The notes under the pieces were generated by a model that did no database searches, had not been told where the DNA came from, and saw only the letters and a list, made by a program, of their open reading frames with translations. A stretch of DNA of 64,000 nucleotides from Methanobrevibacter sp. (lineage in GTDB: Archaea > Methanobacteriota > Methanobacteria > Methanobacteriales > Methanobacteriaceae), in contig NZ_JAFRSC010000027.1 in the NCBI RefSeq assembly GCF_017427765.1, positions 55,061-119,060 on the forward strand, in the 5' to 3' direction. Shown here piece after piece: positions 38,375 to 52,500 of this stretch; position 1 is the stretch's first letter, and each line of letters begins with the position of its first letter. Both the position numbers and the translations under genes were made by a program.

Positions 38375-41300
38375 TGATCAACAACAATAACTTCAGGTGT
38401 TGTTTTGGCCTTTTCAACAGTGAAATCTGAAATTGTGTAGTTGGAGACATAATTTGAATCTCCTTCATACTCAACAATGACTGATTTAGGACCAGCAGTC
38501 AAGTTTTCAACTGTTACAACAGCAGTGCCGTTAATAACCTCCGCAGTGTATTTCTGACCATCAATTGTTACAGTCACATTACCACTAGCATCCTTAGGCA
38601 CATCAACAGTAATTGTAACATTCTCACCCTCCTTAGCCTCACCAACAGTAACATTAATTAATGATTCATACTTAGGACCAACAATAACAGTCTCAACAGT
38701 AGAATTAGTATGAGTACCATCACCAGAATAGATTACTTCAACAGTATTGTTACCCGGAGTTAAATTATCTACATTAACAATTGCTGTGCCGTTAATAACC
38801 TCAGCAGTAACGTTCTTATCACCGACTTTAATTGTCACATTACCGGTAGCATTACCACCAACAACCACAACAACAGTACCATTACCTTGATCTATAACCT
38901 TCATGTCAGGAACAACCTTAGCTTCCTTAACAGTCAAGTTACCAATTGTGTAATTAGCAGTGAAGTTACCATCACCAGAATACTCAACAACAAATGTCTT
39001 ATTGCCCGCAGCCAAGTTATCTACAATGACAACTGCCACACCATCATTAATCTCACCAGGGTACTCCTTACCATCAACATAAACAGTAACATTGCCTGTT
39101 GCATTAGCAGGAACCTCAACAGTAATGACAAGAGGCTCACCTTCAGTAACCTCACTTACAGTAACATTAATAGGAGAATCATACTTAGGACCAACAATTA
39201 CAGACTCAACAGTAGAATTAGCATGAGTACCATCACCAGAATAGATTACTTCAACAGTATTGTTACCCGGAGTTAAATTACCAACATTAACAACAGCAGT
39301 ACCATTAATAACATCAGCAGTAAAGTCCTTATCACCGACTTTAATTGTCACATTACCAGTAGCATTACCACCAACAACCACAACAACAGTACCGTTGCCC
39401 TGATCAACAACAACAATATCAGAAATTACTTTTGCCTTATCAACAGTAAAGTCAGAAACTGTGTAATTGGAGCTGTAATTTGAATCTCCTTCATACTCAA
39501 CAATAACTGATTTAGGACCAGCAGTTAAATTCTCAACAGTAACAGTAGCAGTACCATTAATGACTTCTGCAGTGTATCTTTGACCATCAACAGTAACAGT
39601 CACATTACCACTAGCATCCTTAGGCATATCAACAGTAATTGTAACATTCTCACCCTCCTTAGCCTCACCAACAGTGACATTAATTGGAGAGTCATACTTA
39701 GGACCATTTATTACGGTTTCAATAGTAGAATTAGTATGAGTACCATCACCAGAATAAATAACCTCAACAGTATTATTACCCGGAGTAATATTATCAAGAG
39801 TAATTACAGCAGTACCATTGATTACATCAGCGGTAAAGTTCTTATCACCGACTTTAATTGTCATATTACCAGTAGCATTGCCACCAACGACAACTACAAC
39901 AGTACCGTTGCCCTGATCAACAACAACAATATCAGAAATTACTTTTGCCTTATCAACAGTGAAATCAGAAGATGTGTAATTAGCAGTGTAGTTACCATCA
40001 CCAGAATACTCAACAAGAACAGATTTAGGACCAGCAGTTAAATTCTCTACTTCAACAATCGCAGTACCATTAATAACCTCAACAGAGTACTTCTGACCGT
40101 CAACAGTAACAGTCACATTACCGGTAGCATTACCCGGAACAGTCACAGTAACAGTAGCATTCTCACCCTCTTTAACCTCACCAACAGTAACATTAATAGG
40201 AGAATCATACTTAGGACCATTAATTACAGTCTCAACAGTAGTATTAGTATGAGTACCATCACCAGAATAAATAACCTCAACAGTATTGTTGCCAGGAGTT
40301 AAATTACCAACATTAACAATTGCTGTGCCGTTAATAACCTCACCAGTAAAGTTCTTATCACCGACTTTAATTGTCACATTACCGGTAGCATTACCACCAA
40401 CAACCACAACAACAGTACCGTTACCCTGATCAACAACAATAACCTCAGAAATTTCTTTTACCTTATCAACAGTAAAGTTGGAAACTGTGTAATTGGAGCT
40501 GTAATTTGAATCTCCTTCATATTCAACAATGACTGATTTAGGACCAGCAGTTAAATTCTCAACAGTAACAGTAGCAGTACCGTTAATGACTTCTGCAGTG
40601 TATCTTTGACCGTCAACAGTAACAGTTACATTACCAGTAGCATTACCCGGAACAGTAACAGTCACAGTAGCATTTTCACCCTCTTTAACCTCACCAACAG
40701 TAACATTAATAGGAGAATCATACTTAGGACCATTAATTACAGTCTCAACAGTAGCATTAGTATGAGTACCATCACCAGAATAGATTACTTCAACAGTATT
40801 ATTGCCAGGAGTCAAATTACCAACATTAACAATAGCTGTGCCGTTAATAACCTCACCAGTAAAGTTCTTATCACCGACTGTAATTGTCACATTACCGGTA
40901 GCATTACCACCAACAACCACAACAACAGTACCATTACCCTGATCAACAACAACGATATCCGGAACAACTTTAGCTTGCTCTACAGTGAAGTTTGAAACAG
41001 TGTAATTAGCTGTGCGGTTAGCATCACCGGAATATTCAACGACAATTGTCTTATTGCCTGCAGTTAAATTCTCAACTGTTACAACAGCAGTGCCGTTAAT
41101 GACTTCTGCAGCGTATTTCTGACCGTCAACAGTAACAGTCACATTACCGGTAGCATTACCTGGAACAGTAACAGTCACAGTAGCGTTTCCACCTTCTTTA
41201 GCTTCAGTTATATTTACAGTGAGTGGAGATTCGAGTTTTGGAACAACCATAGTTGAGTTTACAGTTGCATTGGTGTGTGTATCGTCACCTTCATAGACAA

Positions 41301-41460
41301 CAGTAATGTTTTGAACTCCAGGAGTTACATTTTCCACAGTAATTCTAGCGGTTCCGTTTATCACTTCTCCTGTAAAGTTTTGACCATCTACATAAATAGT
41401 TACATTACCGGTAGCATTTCCAGGAACCACAACCACAACAGTGCCATTGCCTTGATCAAT
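38375..41460 (-). repeat. Six tandem copies of an exact 513-bp (171-codon) two-domain unit in ALP2
   Basis: The DQGNGTVVVVV segment (tgatc on the plus strand) begins at 38375, 38888, 39401, 39914, 40427, 40940 and 41453, each exactly 513 nt apart. A second anchor (acagtattgt at 38741 and 39254) gives the same spacing. Each unit is two Ig-like domains: DQGNGTVVVVVGGNATGNV-type and VGEVKEGENATVTVTVP-type. Copies are highly similar at DNA level. Covers about residues 5,640-6,670. Confidence 0.9.
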
Positions 41461-44400
41461 GACTTTAATATCCTCTGAAGTTATATTAACTTTGGATATT
41501 TCGAATTCGGTTGTGTTTTTGCTTGCTCCATATTTATCATTTCCATCAAATATTACATCAACTGTGTAATTTCCGATGCCTAAATCAGGAACAATCAGTA
41601 TTCCGTTTCCACCAGCAACATAAACTGTGTAATTCTTATCATCAACAGTTACAGTTACATTTCCGTATAAGTCTTTAGGAGTAGTTATGTTGATTATAGC
41701 TTTATCTCCGATAGTAATGTTTTCTACTTTTACAGAAATGTCTGCTTTAGTACCGTTTACGTTAAAGCTTGTTGAATTGTTAGCTGAATCCCAGAAGTCA
41801 TCGCCATAGTATTCAACAGCCACATTATAAGTTTTATTAATTAAATCATCAATTTCAAGTGCTATTTCTTTACCTTTTACAATATCCACATGGTATTTTG
41901 TACCGTCAACATCGATTACTACAAATCCTGTAGCATTATCCGGAAGATGTACAAGGATTTTTTCTGTTTTGCCGACAGTTGTGTTGGTTACTTCAATTGT
42001 AAGTTCAGGTTTAATCTTATCTACAGCAAATGTTTTTGAAGTCCAGTTGCCGACGAGGTTATTGTCTCCTTCATATATTACAACAACACTGTGGTTTCCG
42101 GCAGATACTTTGTCCAATGTGAGGTTTGCAGTTCCGTTTACAATCGGTCTTGTGTAGTTTACGCCATCAACATTGATTGTTACATTGCCGGTTGCATTTA
42201 CATCACTGATTGTTACATTGATTATTTGCTTATCTGCAACAGTAATATTATCTACAGCAACATTAACAGTAGTATTTAACATTCCAACTACGAAGAATGT
42301 ACTTACAGTTGCTTTATTGTAGTTTTCATTTCCATTATATGTTACTTCAACAGGATATGTTCCTGCATTTAAGTTATATACATCCAGTGTAGCTTTAACA
42401 TCATAAGTTTTAATTGCAGCAATTATTGCTCTTAAGATGTCTTTTCCGCCTTCACCATCTTTAAGGACAATAGTTCTTTCTGTGTTGTTGACTCTGATTG
42501 TTACATTTCCCGGAGCATTTACACGAACAATAATATGTTCAATGCCACCATAGGTAATGTTTTGAACCTCAACGGTAATGACCGGATCTTTTTTAGCCAC
42601 AGTAAAGTTAGCTTTTGCTGTATTTACAGTGTAGTTTTCATTTCCACTATAATCCACAACAACTGTGTAATTTCCTGCAGCCAGATATCCTGGCAATTCA
42701 AATTCTAATTTACCGTTATTAATTTGTTTATTGAGGTAAACTACTTCATTTACAACAGTTATATTGACTTTACCTGTACCGTTGACATAGATAGTAAATA
42801 TTTCAACTTCACCATAGGTAATGTTTTGAGGAATTACAATTACAGGAATTGTTGCCTTATCCACTTTGAATGTGTTGTTGGCAGTTGTATTCATGTATTT
42901 GTAGTTGCCTTCGAAGTAAACGGTTACGTTGTATTCACCTGCGGCCAAGTTTTCAACAGTAAGGTTACCTTTACCTTCATAAATTACAGCAGTGTAGTTT
43001 TTCTTGTTAATTTCAACTATGACTTTGGCTGTAATGTTATCGGCAGTTTCAATGGTAATCAGTTCTTTAGCGCCGTATGTAATGTTGGTGCCGTTTACTG
43101 TAAATTGAGTAAGCAATCTGGATATTGTGAAATCAGTGTGGTTAGTGCTTTCGAAGTACTGATTATCACCGAGATATGTTACATTTACCCAGTAATCGCC
43201 GTTAGCCAAGTTTTTAATTACAATAGAACCGTTACCGTTTGTAGTATTTACAGTGTATTCGGTTCCGTTAACGTTTATAATTACATATCCGGTTGCATTG
43301 GCCGGAATTGTTACATTGATTATTGTATCCATTCCAACAACAGAAGCACTGTAGGTTACGTTTACTTGAGATATGCGTTTATCTACTGTGAAGTTTGCAG
43401 TTGTTGAGTTGAATACGTATTTGTTATCGCCATCGTATGTTGCTACAACAGTTTTATTTCCATAAGTCAAGTCAGCTATTTCAAATATTGCTTTTCCTTG
43501 ATCATTTACTGATTTGTTATATTTAATTCCATTAATTTCGATTGTTACATTATTTCTGATACCGGCAGGAACAGTCACTTCAACAATTGCCTTATCTCCA
43601 ACATATATTGGGTTAACGCTAATATCGATTGGAGTGTCAACTTTAAGGACATGATAATTGGTTGTTACAGTCTTGTTAGCATATTTGCCGTCAGTAAATG
43701 TTGCGTTGACTACGTATTTTCCTGCAATGTATTTTGTTACATTTAATTTTGCAACACCCTGTGAGATAGTAGCATTGTCAGCAAATACTCCATTTATGTA
43801 GATTGATACATTACCGACCGCATCAATTGGAACATTAACAACAATTGTTGTGTTTGCTCCAACTTCAGTGTCATTTGCAGTAACTGTCATGTTGTAGCAT
43901 GAGAATTTATGAACGATTACTTTATTATCCTGAGTGGTTGAAGCATTTGTGAAGTTCTTATCACCAGTGTAGTTTGCAAATACAGAGTAACTGCCTTCAT
44001 TAAATTGGTCAATTACAATTCTTGCAACACCATTTTCAATCGGACCAGAGTAATTTTGGCCGTTTACGGTTATGTTAATGTTACCAGTAGTTCCAGAAGT
44101 AATATGGACAACAACAGTAGCGTTTTTGGCTGAGTTAACCTCAACAGTTTCAATTGTAATTGCCGGAGTGATTTGTCTTACTTCAAATGATTTGTTAACC
44201 TTATTGGTGTTGTTGATGTTGTATTTGCCGTCACCGGAGTAGTTAGCATAAACAGTGTAGTTATCAGCAGCCAAATTATCTACAATCCAGTTGACTTTAC
44301 CATCTACAATAGGTAAAGTGATGCTTCTGGTGTTGTTGATTCTGATTGTGATAAATCCTGTTGCATCAACTTTAACTGTTACAGTAATATTAGCCTTTTG

Positions 44401-47307
44401 AGTATAATCGATACTTTCAACACTAATTGCCATTGTTGTGTTGAGTTTGGTCATTTCAAAGGTCTTATCGTTGTTGGTTGTGGTGAAGTACTGTCTGTCA
44501 CCAAGATATGTCGCATGGACATAATATGTTCCGTTTCCAAGACCAGCAATTTGAAGTGATCCAGCGCCTTGAGTTAAGTTAATTGTGTAATTTGTACCAT
44601 TTACGTTTACAGTTACATATCCGGTAGCATTGGTTGGCAGTGAAACACTTATTGTAGCATTGGAACCAACAGAGTTACCAGTAGCAGTTACATCCAAGTT
44701 AGCTGTGCGTTTAGTTACATCAAACTTATCAATGGTTGAATTGGCCAAGTATTTATTATTGCCTGCGTAACTTGCAACAACTGTTCTAGTTCCGTTGGAC
44801 CAGATTTGCACTTCAAATACAGCTTTGCCGGAAGTTGTAACTGGTGAATCATATTTTACACCGTCAATTTCAATGACAATATCATCTAAAACTTCACTTG
44901 GAGCAGTGACTGTAATGGTTGCCTTATCACCGACTTTAATCGGACCAACACTGATATCCAATGGAACATCATACTTGTTGATTGCAAATACGCCAGTAGC
45001 AGTCTTATTGACATATTTACCATCACCGAAGTAAGCAGTAACATTGTATCTGCCAGCACCAAGATTGGTCTGATTATTAAATACCGCTTTGCCCTGACTG
45101 ATTGTTGCAGTGTAGTTGTGACCTTCAATTTCCAAAATAACTTTACCGCTGGCATCAGCAGGAACGTTTACGATAATATTGGTTAAATCACCGACCTTAA
45201 TGTCATAAGTAGTAATATTAATATTATAATCTGAAGTCTTATTGGTGGTGAATGTGCGTGTTTTACTGTCAGATGTGAAGTTCTTATCACCAGCATAGGA
45301 TGCTGTGACAGTGTAAGTTCCATCAGCAAGCCTGTCAGTAATTACAGTGATTATTCCATCACCAATCTGTTTAATATAATCCTTATCGACATTTACATTA
45401 ATGGTTTGGGTTGCTCTTGAGTCAATGCTTACGATAACAGTAGCGGATTCACCGGCAGTGGAATCAACATGAACAATCTTAATTTCAGGTGAAATCCGTT
45501 TGACTTCAAATGATTTGTTTACCTTATTGGTGTTGTTGATGTTGTATTTGCCGTCACCGGAGTAGTTAGCATAAACAGTGTAGTTATCAGCAGCCAAATT
45601 ATCTACAATCCAGTTGACTTTGCCGTTACCAATAGGCAAGGTGATATTTCTGGTTTCATTAATTCTGATTGTAATAAATCCTGTAGCACCATTGGTAATT
45701 GTTACAGTAATGTTTGCTTTTTGACCGTAGTCAATATCTGTTACGGAAATGCCCATTGTAGTGTCGAGTTTGGTCATTTCAAAGGTCTTATCGTTATTGG
45801 TTGCGGTGAAGTACTGTCTGTCACCAAGATATGTCGCATGGACATAATATGTACCGTTTCCAAGACCAGCAATTTGAACGGATCCTGCACCGCCATTGAG
45901 TTTTATAGTGTAGTTTGTACCGTTTACATTAACTGTCACATATCCTGTAGCATTGGTTGGCAGTGAAACACTTATTGTAGCGTTAGAGCCAACTGAATTG
46001 CCTGTAGCAGTTACATCCAGTACAGGTGTGCGTTTTGTTACAGTGAAGTTGGCGGTTGTTGAGTTAAATAGGTATTTGTTGTCTCCACCATATGTTGCAA
46101 CAACTGTTCTTGTGCCGTTGGACCAGACTTGCACTTCAAATCTGGCTTTTCCGTTTGCATCAACTGATTTGTTGTATGCTTTTCCTTCAAGTTCAATAGT
46201 TACATTGTTTATTACGCCCTTAGGAACAGTTACTTCAATAATAGCTTTATCTCCAACATAAATTGGTTTTACATCGATTGAAATAGGAGTTTCATGTTCA
46301 GATACCCAGAAGTTGGTGTATGCAGTCTTATCAGCATATTTTGAATTGCTTAATGTAGCATTCACTCCATATCTTCCGGAAATGGTTTTATTTAAGGTGA
46401 ATGTTGCCACACCGTCACGTATTGTTGAGTTGGTTAGAGGACCGGTGCCGTTTACCCAAACAGTTATGGTTCCTGTAGCGTCTTTTGGAACATGTACAGT
46501 GATTGTAGTGTTCACTCCGACTAAAACATCGATTGCAGTAACATTGATTGGATAGCATGTCACTTTAGTAACGATTATGCGGTTTTCAAAGATTTGTGAT
46601 TTGTATGTGTAGTTATTGTCGCCTTTATAGGTTACGTTTACGTCATATTGGTCTACAGGCAGTTTATCGACAGTGAATGTGGCAATACCGTCAATGATAT
46701 CTGCAGTGTAGTTTTTATTATAGACCGTGATGTTCAATTTGCCTGACATTGTGTCGTTTACTTTGACTTTAACGATTGGATTTGTATTTGCATCGACAGT
46801 TACCACGTCAACGCTGAATACAGGAGCAGCCTGATTAATTACAAAGTTTTTGGACTCAGTGTCGTTAATGTTATATCTTGCACTGCCAGTGTAGTTAGCA
46901 TAAACAGTGTATGAACCAGCAGCGAGACCTTCTTTAATCCAGTTTACTTTACCTTCCACAACAGGTAAAGTGATATTTGTGATATTATTAGTTCCATCAT
47001 TAATAGTTAATGTTATAAATCCATCTACACCATTTTCTACAGTTACTGTAATGTTTGTGTAGTTGTCATAAGTAATAGGCTGTACGACATTAATATCTAC
47101 AGTTGTATTTACTTTAGATACAGTAAATTTGGTTGTATTTATTGCAGAATGCCATTTGGTATCACCGGAATACTTAGCCCATACTGTGTATGTTCCATTT
47201 CCAAGCAATGGAAGAGTTAAAGTTCTTGATTCGGATAAATTGACATAATATTGTGTGCCATTTACTTTAATATATACTATACCTGTAGCATCCGCAGGCA
47301 GATTGAT

Positions 47308-47310
47308 TTA
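47308..47310 (-). other. In-frame TAA codon within ALP2
   Basis: Minus strand reads GAA ATA TAA ATC AAT CTG CCT. Sister domains have Ser, Thr or Ile at this place (for example ATISVSLP), and TCA to TAA is a single C-to-A change; AAA, GAA, CAA or TTA would also be one step. Confidence 0.9.
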
Positions 47311-49559
47311 TATTTCTCCATTTTGTAATACTGTAACGTTTGTAGCTGTTAAATTAAATTTAGGATCATATCTGAAGTCCTCACCAGTCACTTCAAATGT
47401 GGTTGAGTTGTGTGCATGGATAAAGTTATTATCACCATTATAAACAGCAACAACATCGTGAGTGCCGTTTACAAGCATGATTTCTCCAGACAATCTGATG
47501 AATCCATCGACAAGATCAAATTCACCTAATTTAACACCGTCAAGATATACGCTTACGTTTCCGGTTACATTTTCCCTTGGATAAACAGTGATGTTGATAG
47601 GAGCCCTATTACCGGTAATTGTATCGTTTACTTCAACGATTATTCTTGGAGTTGCCCAACCAACAGTAAATGTTGCGTTTACCTCACATCCAGTGTAGTT
47701 TTGGTTTCCGGAGAATATGAATTGAGCAATATAATCTCCTCTTGCAAGGCCTGATACATTCCAGGTTACGTTATGCTTATTGGTGATGTTGATAGTGAGG
47801 TTTTGGGTGATTATAACATTAGGATCGATTAAGCTTCTGATAATTATTGAAACATTGCCTGTTTGGTTGATTTTGGCAATGATATGTTCGACATCAGTAT
47901 AAGTTATGTTCTCAACGACAGGCTCTAAAACAGATATTGCTTTGGCAACAGTAAAGTTGTTTTCGCCATAAGCGCTATCATAATTATCGTCTCCGGCGTA
48001 AGTTGCATTTACTGTGTAATTGCCTGCCGCCAGTTTAAGGTTTTCAAGTATTACTTTACCGTTTGCGTCAATTGTTTTGTTGAATGTTTTGCCGTTGAAT
48101 GTGATTGTAAGGTTGCCTGTTGCTCCTTTGGTTACAGTGAACACTATGGTCTCGTTATCGCCATAGGTGATGTTTGTAACATCAATTTCTACAGCAGATC
48201 TGAATTTATTTGCATAAAGTGTGGTATTGTTAAGAGATTCGAAGTGGTTTCTGTCACCGTAATATTCGGCAGTAACATTATAAGGACCTGCTGAAATAGC
48301 ATACAGTGTCAATTCAGCTTTTGAATTTGTTAAGGTTACATTATACTGTTTGTTTTCAAACCATACTGAGACTTTACCGACGGTGTCTGCAGGACCGACA
48401 TCAATGTATATTTTGACAGTGTTTAGAGTATTCAGGTACTCGCCGGTAATGTTGATTGTTGAGTTGACCTTGAATATTTCGAAGTCATCGGTTGCATTTG
48501 AAGCGAAACAGTCATTGGAGTCGAGATAGTATGCTTCTGCAGTGTAGTTGCCGGCATCAAGCAATGGAATAAGTATTTCAGCATGACCAGTCTCATTGAC
48601 TTCCAGTCTGTATTCCTTACCGTTAATGATAGCTGTTACATTGGCGGTTGTGTTTTTGATGGTTTCAATGATTGCTTTGCCCATATCACCATAGTAGTAG
48701 TCATCCACATTTACAGTAATCCATGATGGGATTTTCAATACTCTAAATGAAGTGGAATTGTATTCAGGGATATATTTCTTATTGCCTGAATATGCAACAT
48801 AGACATTGTATTTGTTTACGTGTAAATCCTTAATTGGAATGGTTACGCTTCCGGTAACTCCATCCGGATTTTCAATTAATGATACATTAGCTGCATACAG
48901 CTCACCGTTTAGATAAACTGTCACATTACCCGGACATAACTTATCTGTTTCACCGGCTTCTTCCGGTCTTACGGTAATGTTTAGGTATTCAGTTTCCTGG
49001 AAGTAAATGTCTTTAACTTCAAGGATTACGGTAGGCAATTTTGTGTTGTTTGCAAATGCGATGTATGTGTAGTAGTTATCAGTAGGATGGTATACTTTAA
49101 CGTTAACTTCGCCTGCATTTGCAATACTGGTTACATAATAAACTGAACCGTTATAGTTGGTTTTACCGGTTGCATTCATCTGAAGGACATTATCTCCGTC
49201 ATAAGCATATGCGTAAATATCCTGTTCGACTTCAAGGTTGGTTTGATAGATTCTGCCGTCATCAGCTATTTCACTTGGGTTGTTGTGGGTAAATACAGGA
49301 TATACTGTAGTTGTCTCACCAGTATTTTTCCTACCTCCAACACCAAGATAGGTTACGTTTCTAAATGAAATGGTTTGAGTGGCTGAAACATATGCTGCAT
49401 TATAAATAGCATTAAGTACGTTGTCTCCGCCTCTGAAGTAAGTAAATATTGTAACAGTATCATCAGCATTTCTTTCAATTATTGTAGTTGCCCTGTTGTA
49501 GATTTCATATGATTTAGCTTGGTTTTCTAAAAGGATTGCATCAACAATGTTTGCAATAG

Positions 49560-52500
49560 CTGCTGTGTAAATGGCTGAACCGTTGACCGCTCTGTTGTAC
49601 ATCATTATTGTATTGGTCATTGTTTCGCCTGCAGCATTCCAGTATATACCACCACCGTATTTAGCGGTGTTGTTGTAGAATTTGTTGTTTGTAAATGTTG
49701 ATGAAGAGGATTTCCAGTATACTGCACCGCCATTTGTAGCATGGTTTTTGATGAATGTTGAATTATCCAATTTACCTTTAGTTCCAGCCCAATAGACAGC
49801 ACCACCATCAACTGCACTGTTATCAGTGAAAAGTGAAGACAATACTTGTCCATCAGTTCCAGCCCAGTATATTGCTCCTCCACCAATGCCTAAAGCAGAG
49901 TTGTTTGTGAAATTAGTATTGTTTACAATACCGTTTGCACCATTCCAATAGATAGCACCACCGGATTTATTTGCAACGGAATTGCTGATTGAAGAGTTGG
50001 TAATATTACAGTTTCCACCTTCAATGTAGATTGCACCACCGTCATTTCTGGAATTGGCGTTTATGACTGTGACATTTATAAATTCACCATATGGTGCTAA
50101 CCAATAGATTGCACCACCCTTACCGTAGGTATTATAGTTCTTGTTCCAGGTACTGGTAGCGGTTGCATTGATTATGGTGACATTTATCAGTTTACCGTAA
50201 TTTCCACTTCCTCCAGTACTGCCCCATTTGATTGCACCACCATCAGTATTTGAAGTGGTGTTTATAATTGTTACATTGATAATTTGGATATTTTTTGTGA
50301 CCTCCGTGCCTAAATCTTCAGCAACATAAATTGCTCCACCACCATTACGGCCACCATCATTTGAACCTGTGGAAGAGGTATTGATGAATCTACAATTTAT
50401 TACTGTAGTGTTTACAGGTGCTCTTTCCCTTATAACCATTGATCCGCCGTATCCGGAAGTGGAGTTGGTGAAATTACAGTTTATGATAACAGCATTTGAG
50501 ACACTGGTAGCGATGTCCGCACCACATCTGGCCTTATTATTTATAAAATTGGAATTGGATATATTAAAACCGTTTCCTCCACCACTAGTATCGGTTCCTG
50601 CATAAATACCCCCGTTCTTTTGAGCAATATTGCCAATGAATGTACAAAGAGTAATGTGAGCTGTGTTAGCGGATGCCCAACTGATTGCAGAACCTTTATA
50701 ACCAGTGTTGGAGTCAAATGTACAATTCTTAATCAAACCACTTGCCTGACTGTCCTTACCGTTAACCCAACGGATTGCACCACCAAATCCACCGTCATTA
50801 GCCTTGAAAGTACAGTTTTCAATGGTATCGTCCTTTGCACCACCTTTCCAGTAGATAGCTCCACCACCAGTATTTTGAACTTCAGTATTTCTTGCTGTAT
50901 TGTCAGTAAAGTTACTATTATATACTTTAGAACCAATACCGTCACTGAAGATACCTCCACCGCAGTCACCAGCTCTGCCATGTATAAATGTGGAACCGTT
51001 TACAGTTGCATTGTTACCACTAATATAAAGGCCAGCACCATTTTTAGATTGAGATCCATTGAAGTTTGAGTCCATAACGTTTGCAAATTGACCCTTAATA
51101 TAAATAGCACCACCATCCTGATTTGCCCTACATTCCTCAAATTCTGATTTTGCTATAGTGGTTTTTTGACCATCAACATAAATAGCTCCACCTCTTGCAG
51201 AAGTGGTATCTGCAGAAATATAAGATTTTGTAAAGTTTGAACCTGTAATATTAGTATTTGCTCCTTTAATAAAGATAGAACCACCTTGTTGTTTTGCACT
51301 GCATTCATCAAACTCGGAACCGATAATCTTAGTATTAATACCATCTACATAAATAGCTCCACCTTTGGAAGTTGAACTATTAACACTGTCTTTTGTGAAA
51401 CTAGAATCCTGAATAGCAGTATTTGCACCATGAATATAAATAGCTCCTCCATTTTCAACAGCACCACATTCATCAAACTCGGAACCAATGATAGTAGCAT
51501 TTATACCGTCCACATAAATAGCTCCACCTTGGGATTTTGAACTAACCACACTGGTTTTTGTGAAATTGGAATCACATATAGTAGTATTAGTACCATGAAT
51601 GTAAATGGCACCACCATATAAGTTAGATTTTGAGTTTTCAAATTTGGAATCTGTTACATTAACGTTTTCACCGGTAATGTAAATGGCTCCACCTTTTGCA
51701 TTGTTACTGTTAGCTCCATTATCTGTAAAGTTAGATCTGTCAACAGAAGCCAAATCACCTTTAATAAATATAGCTCCACCACCATCATTAGTAGTAGATC
51801 CGAATGCATTTGTTTTTTCAAAGCTTGAATCTTCAATATCCGCATTAATTCCGTCAATATAAATAGCACCACCAGATAATGTTGCATTGGTATTTTCAAC
51901 AGTTGAATTGGAAATAGTGGCATTTACACCATGAATATAAAATGCCCCACCGTATTTTGTTGCTAGAGAATTGCCACAGGTTGCATTATCCACTTTAGTG
52001 TTATTTCCTTGAACATAAATAATTCCACCCTGAATTGCAGTACAGTTATCAAATGTACAGTCGGCCACAGTGGTATTTTCACCTAAAACATATAATGCAC
52101 CACCATAAGGCAAATCATCACCATCCGGAGATAAAGTTACATCCACACTACAGTTCTTAAAGTCTGAGTCTGTGATGTTTACATTGTTTCCAGTAATGAA
52201 CATTGCTCCACCATTATATGAAGTGAAACTGTCTGTGAAAGTTGATTTATCAACAGAAGTATCATTACTTGTAATACAGATTGTACCTCCTTTGGAGTGG
52301 CTTGTACCATAACTGATACCCTTGTTGTTGGCACATGTAATGTTATAGATAGTACCGAAGTTTCCTTGCCAGTAGATTGCACCACCATCATCACCAGCCA
52401 CATTATCTGTAAATGTGGAATTATATAAAGTACACCCAGTACCATTTACATATAATGCCCCACCGTCATTATTAGCGCGGAGATTAGTGAAATTGGTGTT

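Larger units (their letters stand above)
36020..49060 (-). repeat. ALP2 Ig-like domain tandem array
   Basis: Coding repeat of roughly 45-50 Ig-like units (estimated from length), interrupted by the TAA at 47308. It includes the exact 513-bp array (38375-41460) and a set of blocks with a 1,323-nt offset: the GKYNINNTNKVNKSFEV segment occurs at about 44200-44300 and again at about 45525-45625 with near-identical DNA, and a more diverged copy lies about 1,329 nt further at 46,850-46,950. Confidence 0.85.

Noticed and set aside
42724..43407. 227-codon plus-strand ORF (and dozens of others) inside the ALP genes
   Set aside because: These are antisense shadows of repetitive ALP coding sequence. 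They have no ribosome-binding site, odd composition, and disappear outside the repeats.
35893..47208. Treating 35893-47208 as a separate gene
   Set aside because: Its first codon is a TTG in the middle of an Ig-like domain, with no ribosome-binding site and no signal peptide. The frame continues upstream to the TAA and beyond.
47208..47310. A frameshift between the two ALP2 ORFs
   Set aside because: Both ORFs are in the same frame and the codons after TAA continue the domain, so a nonsense codon explains it without any insertion or deletion.
47308..47310. Pyrrolysine or selenocysteine recoding of the ALP2 stop
   Set aside because: Those use TAG and TGA. This codon is TAA, and no recoding of TAA is known in this group.
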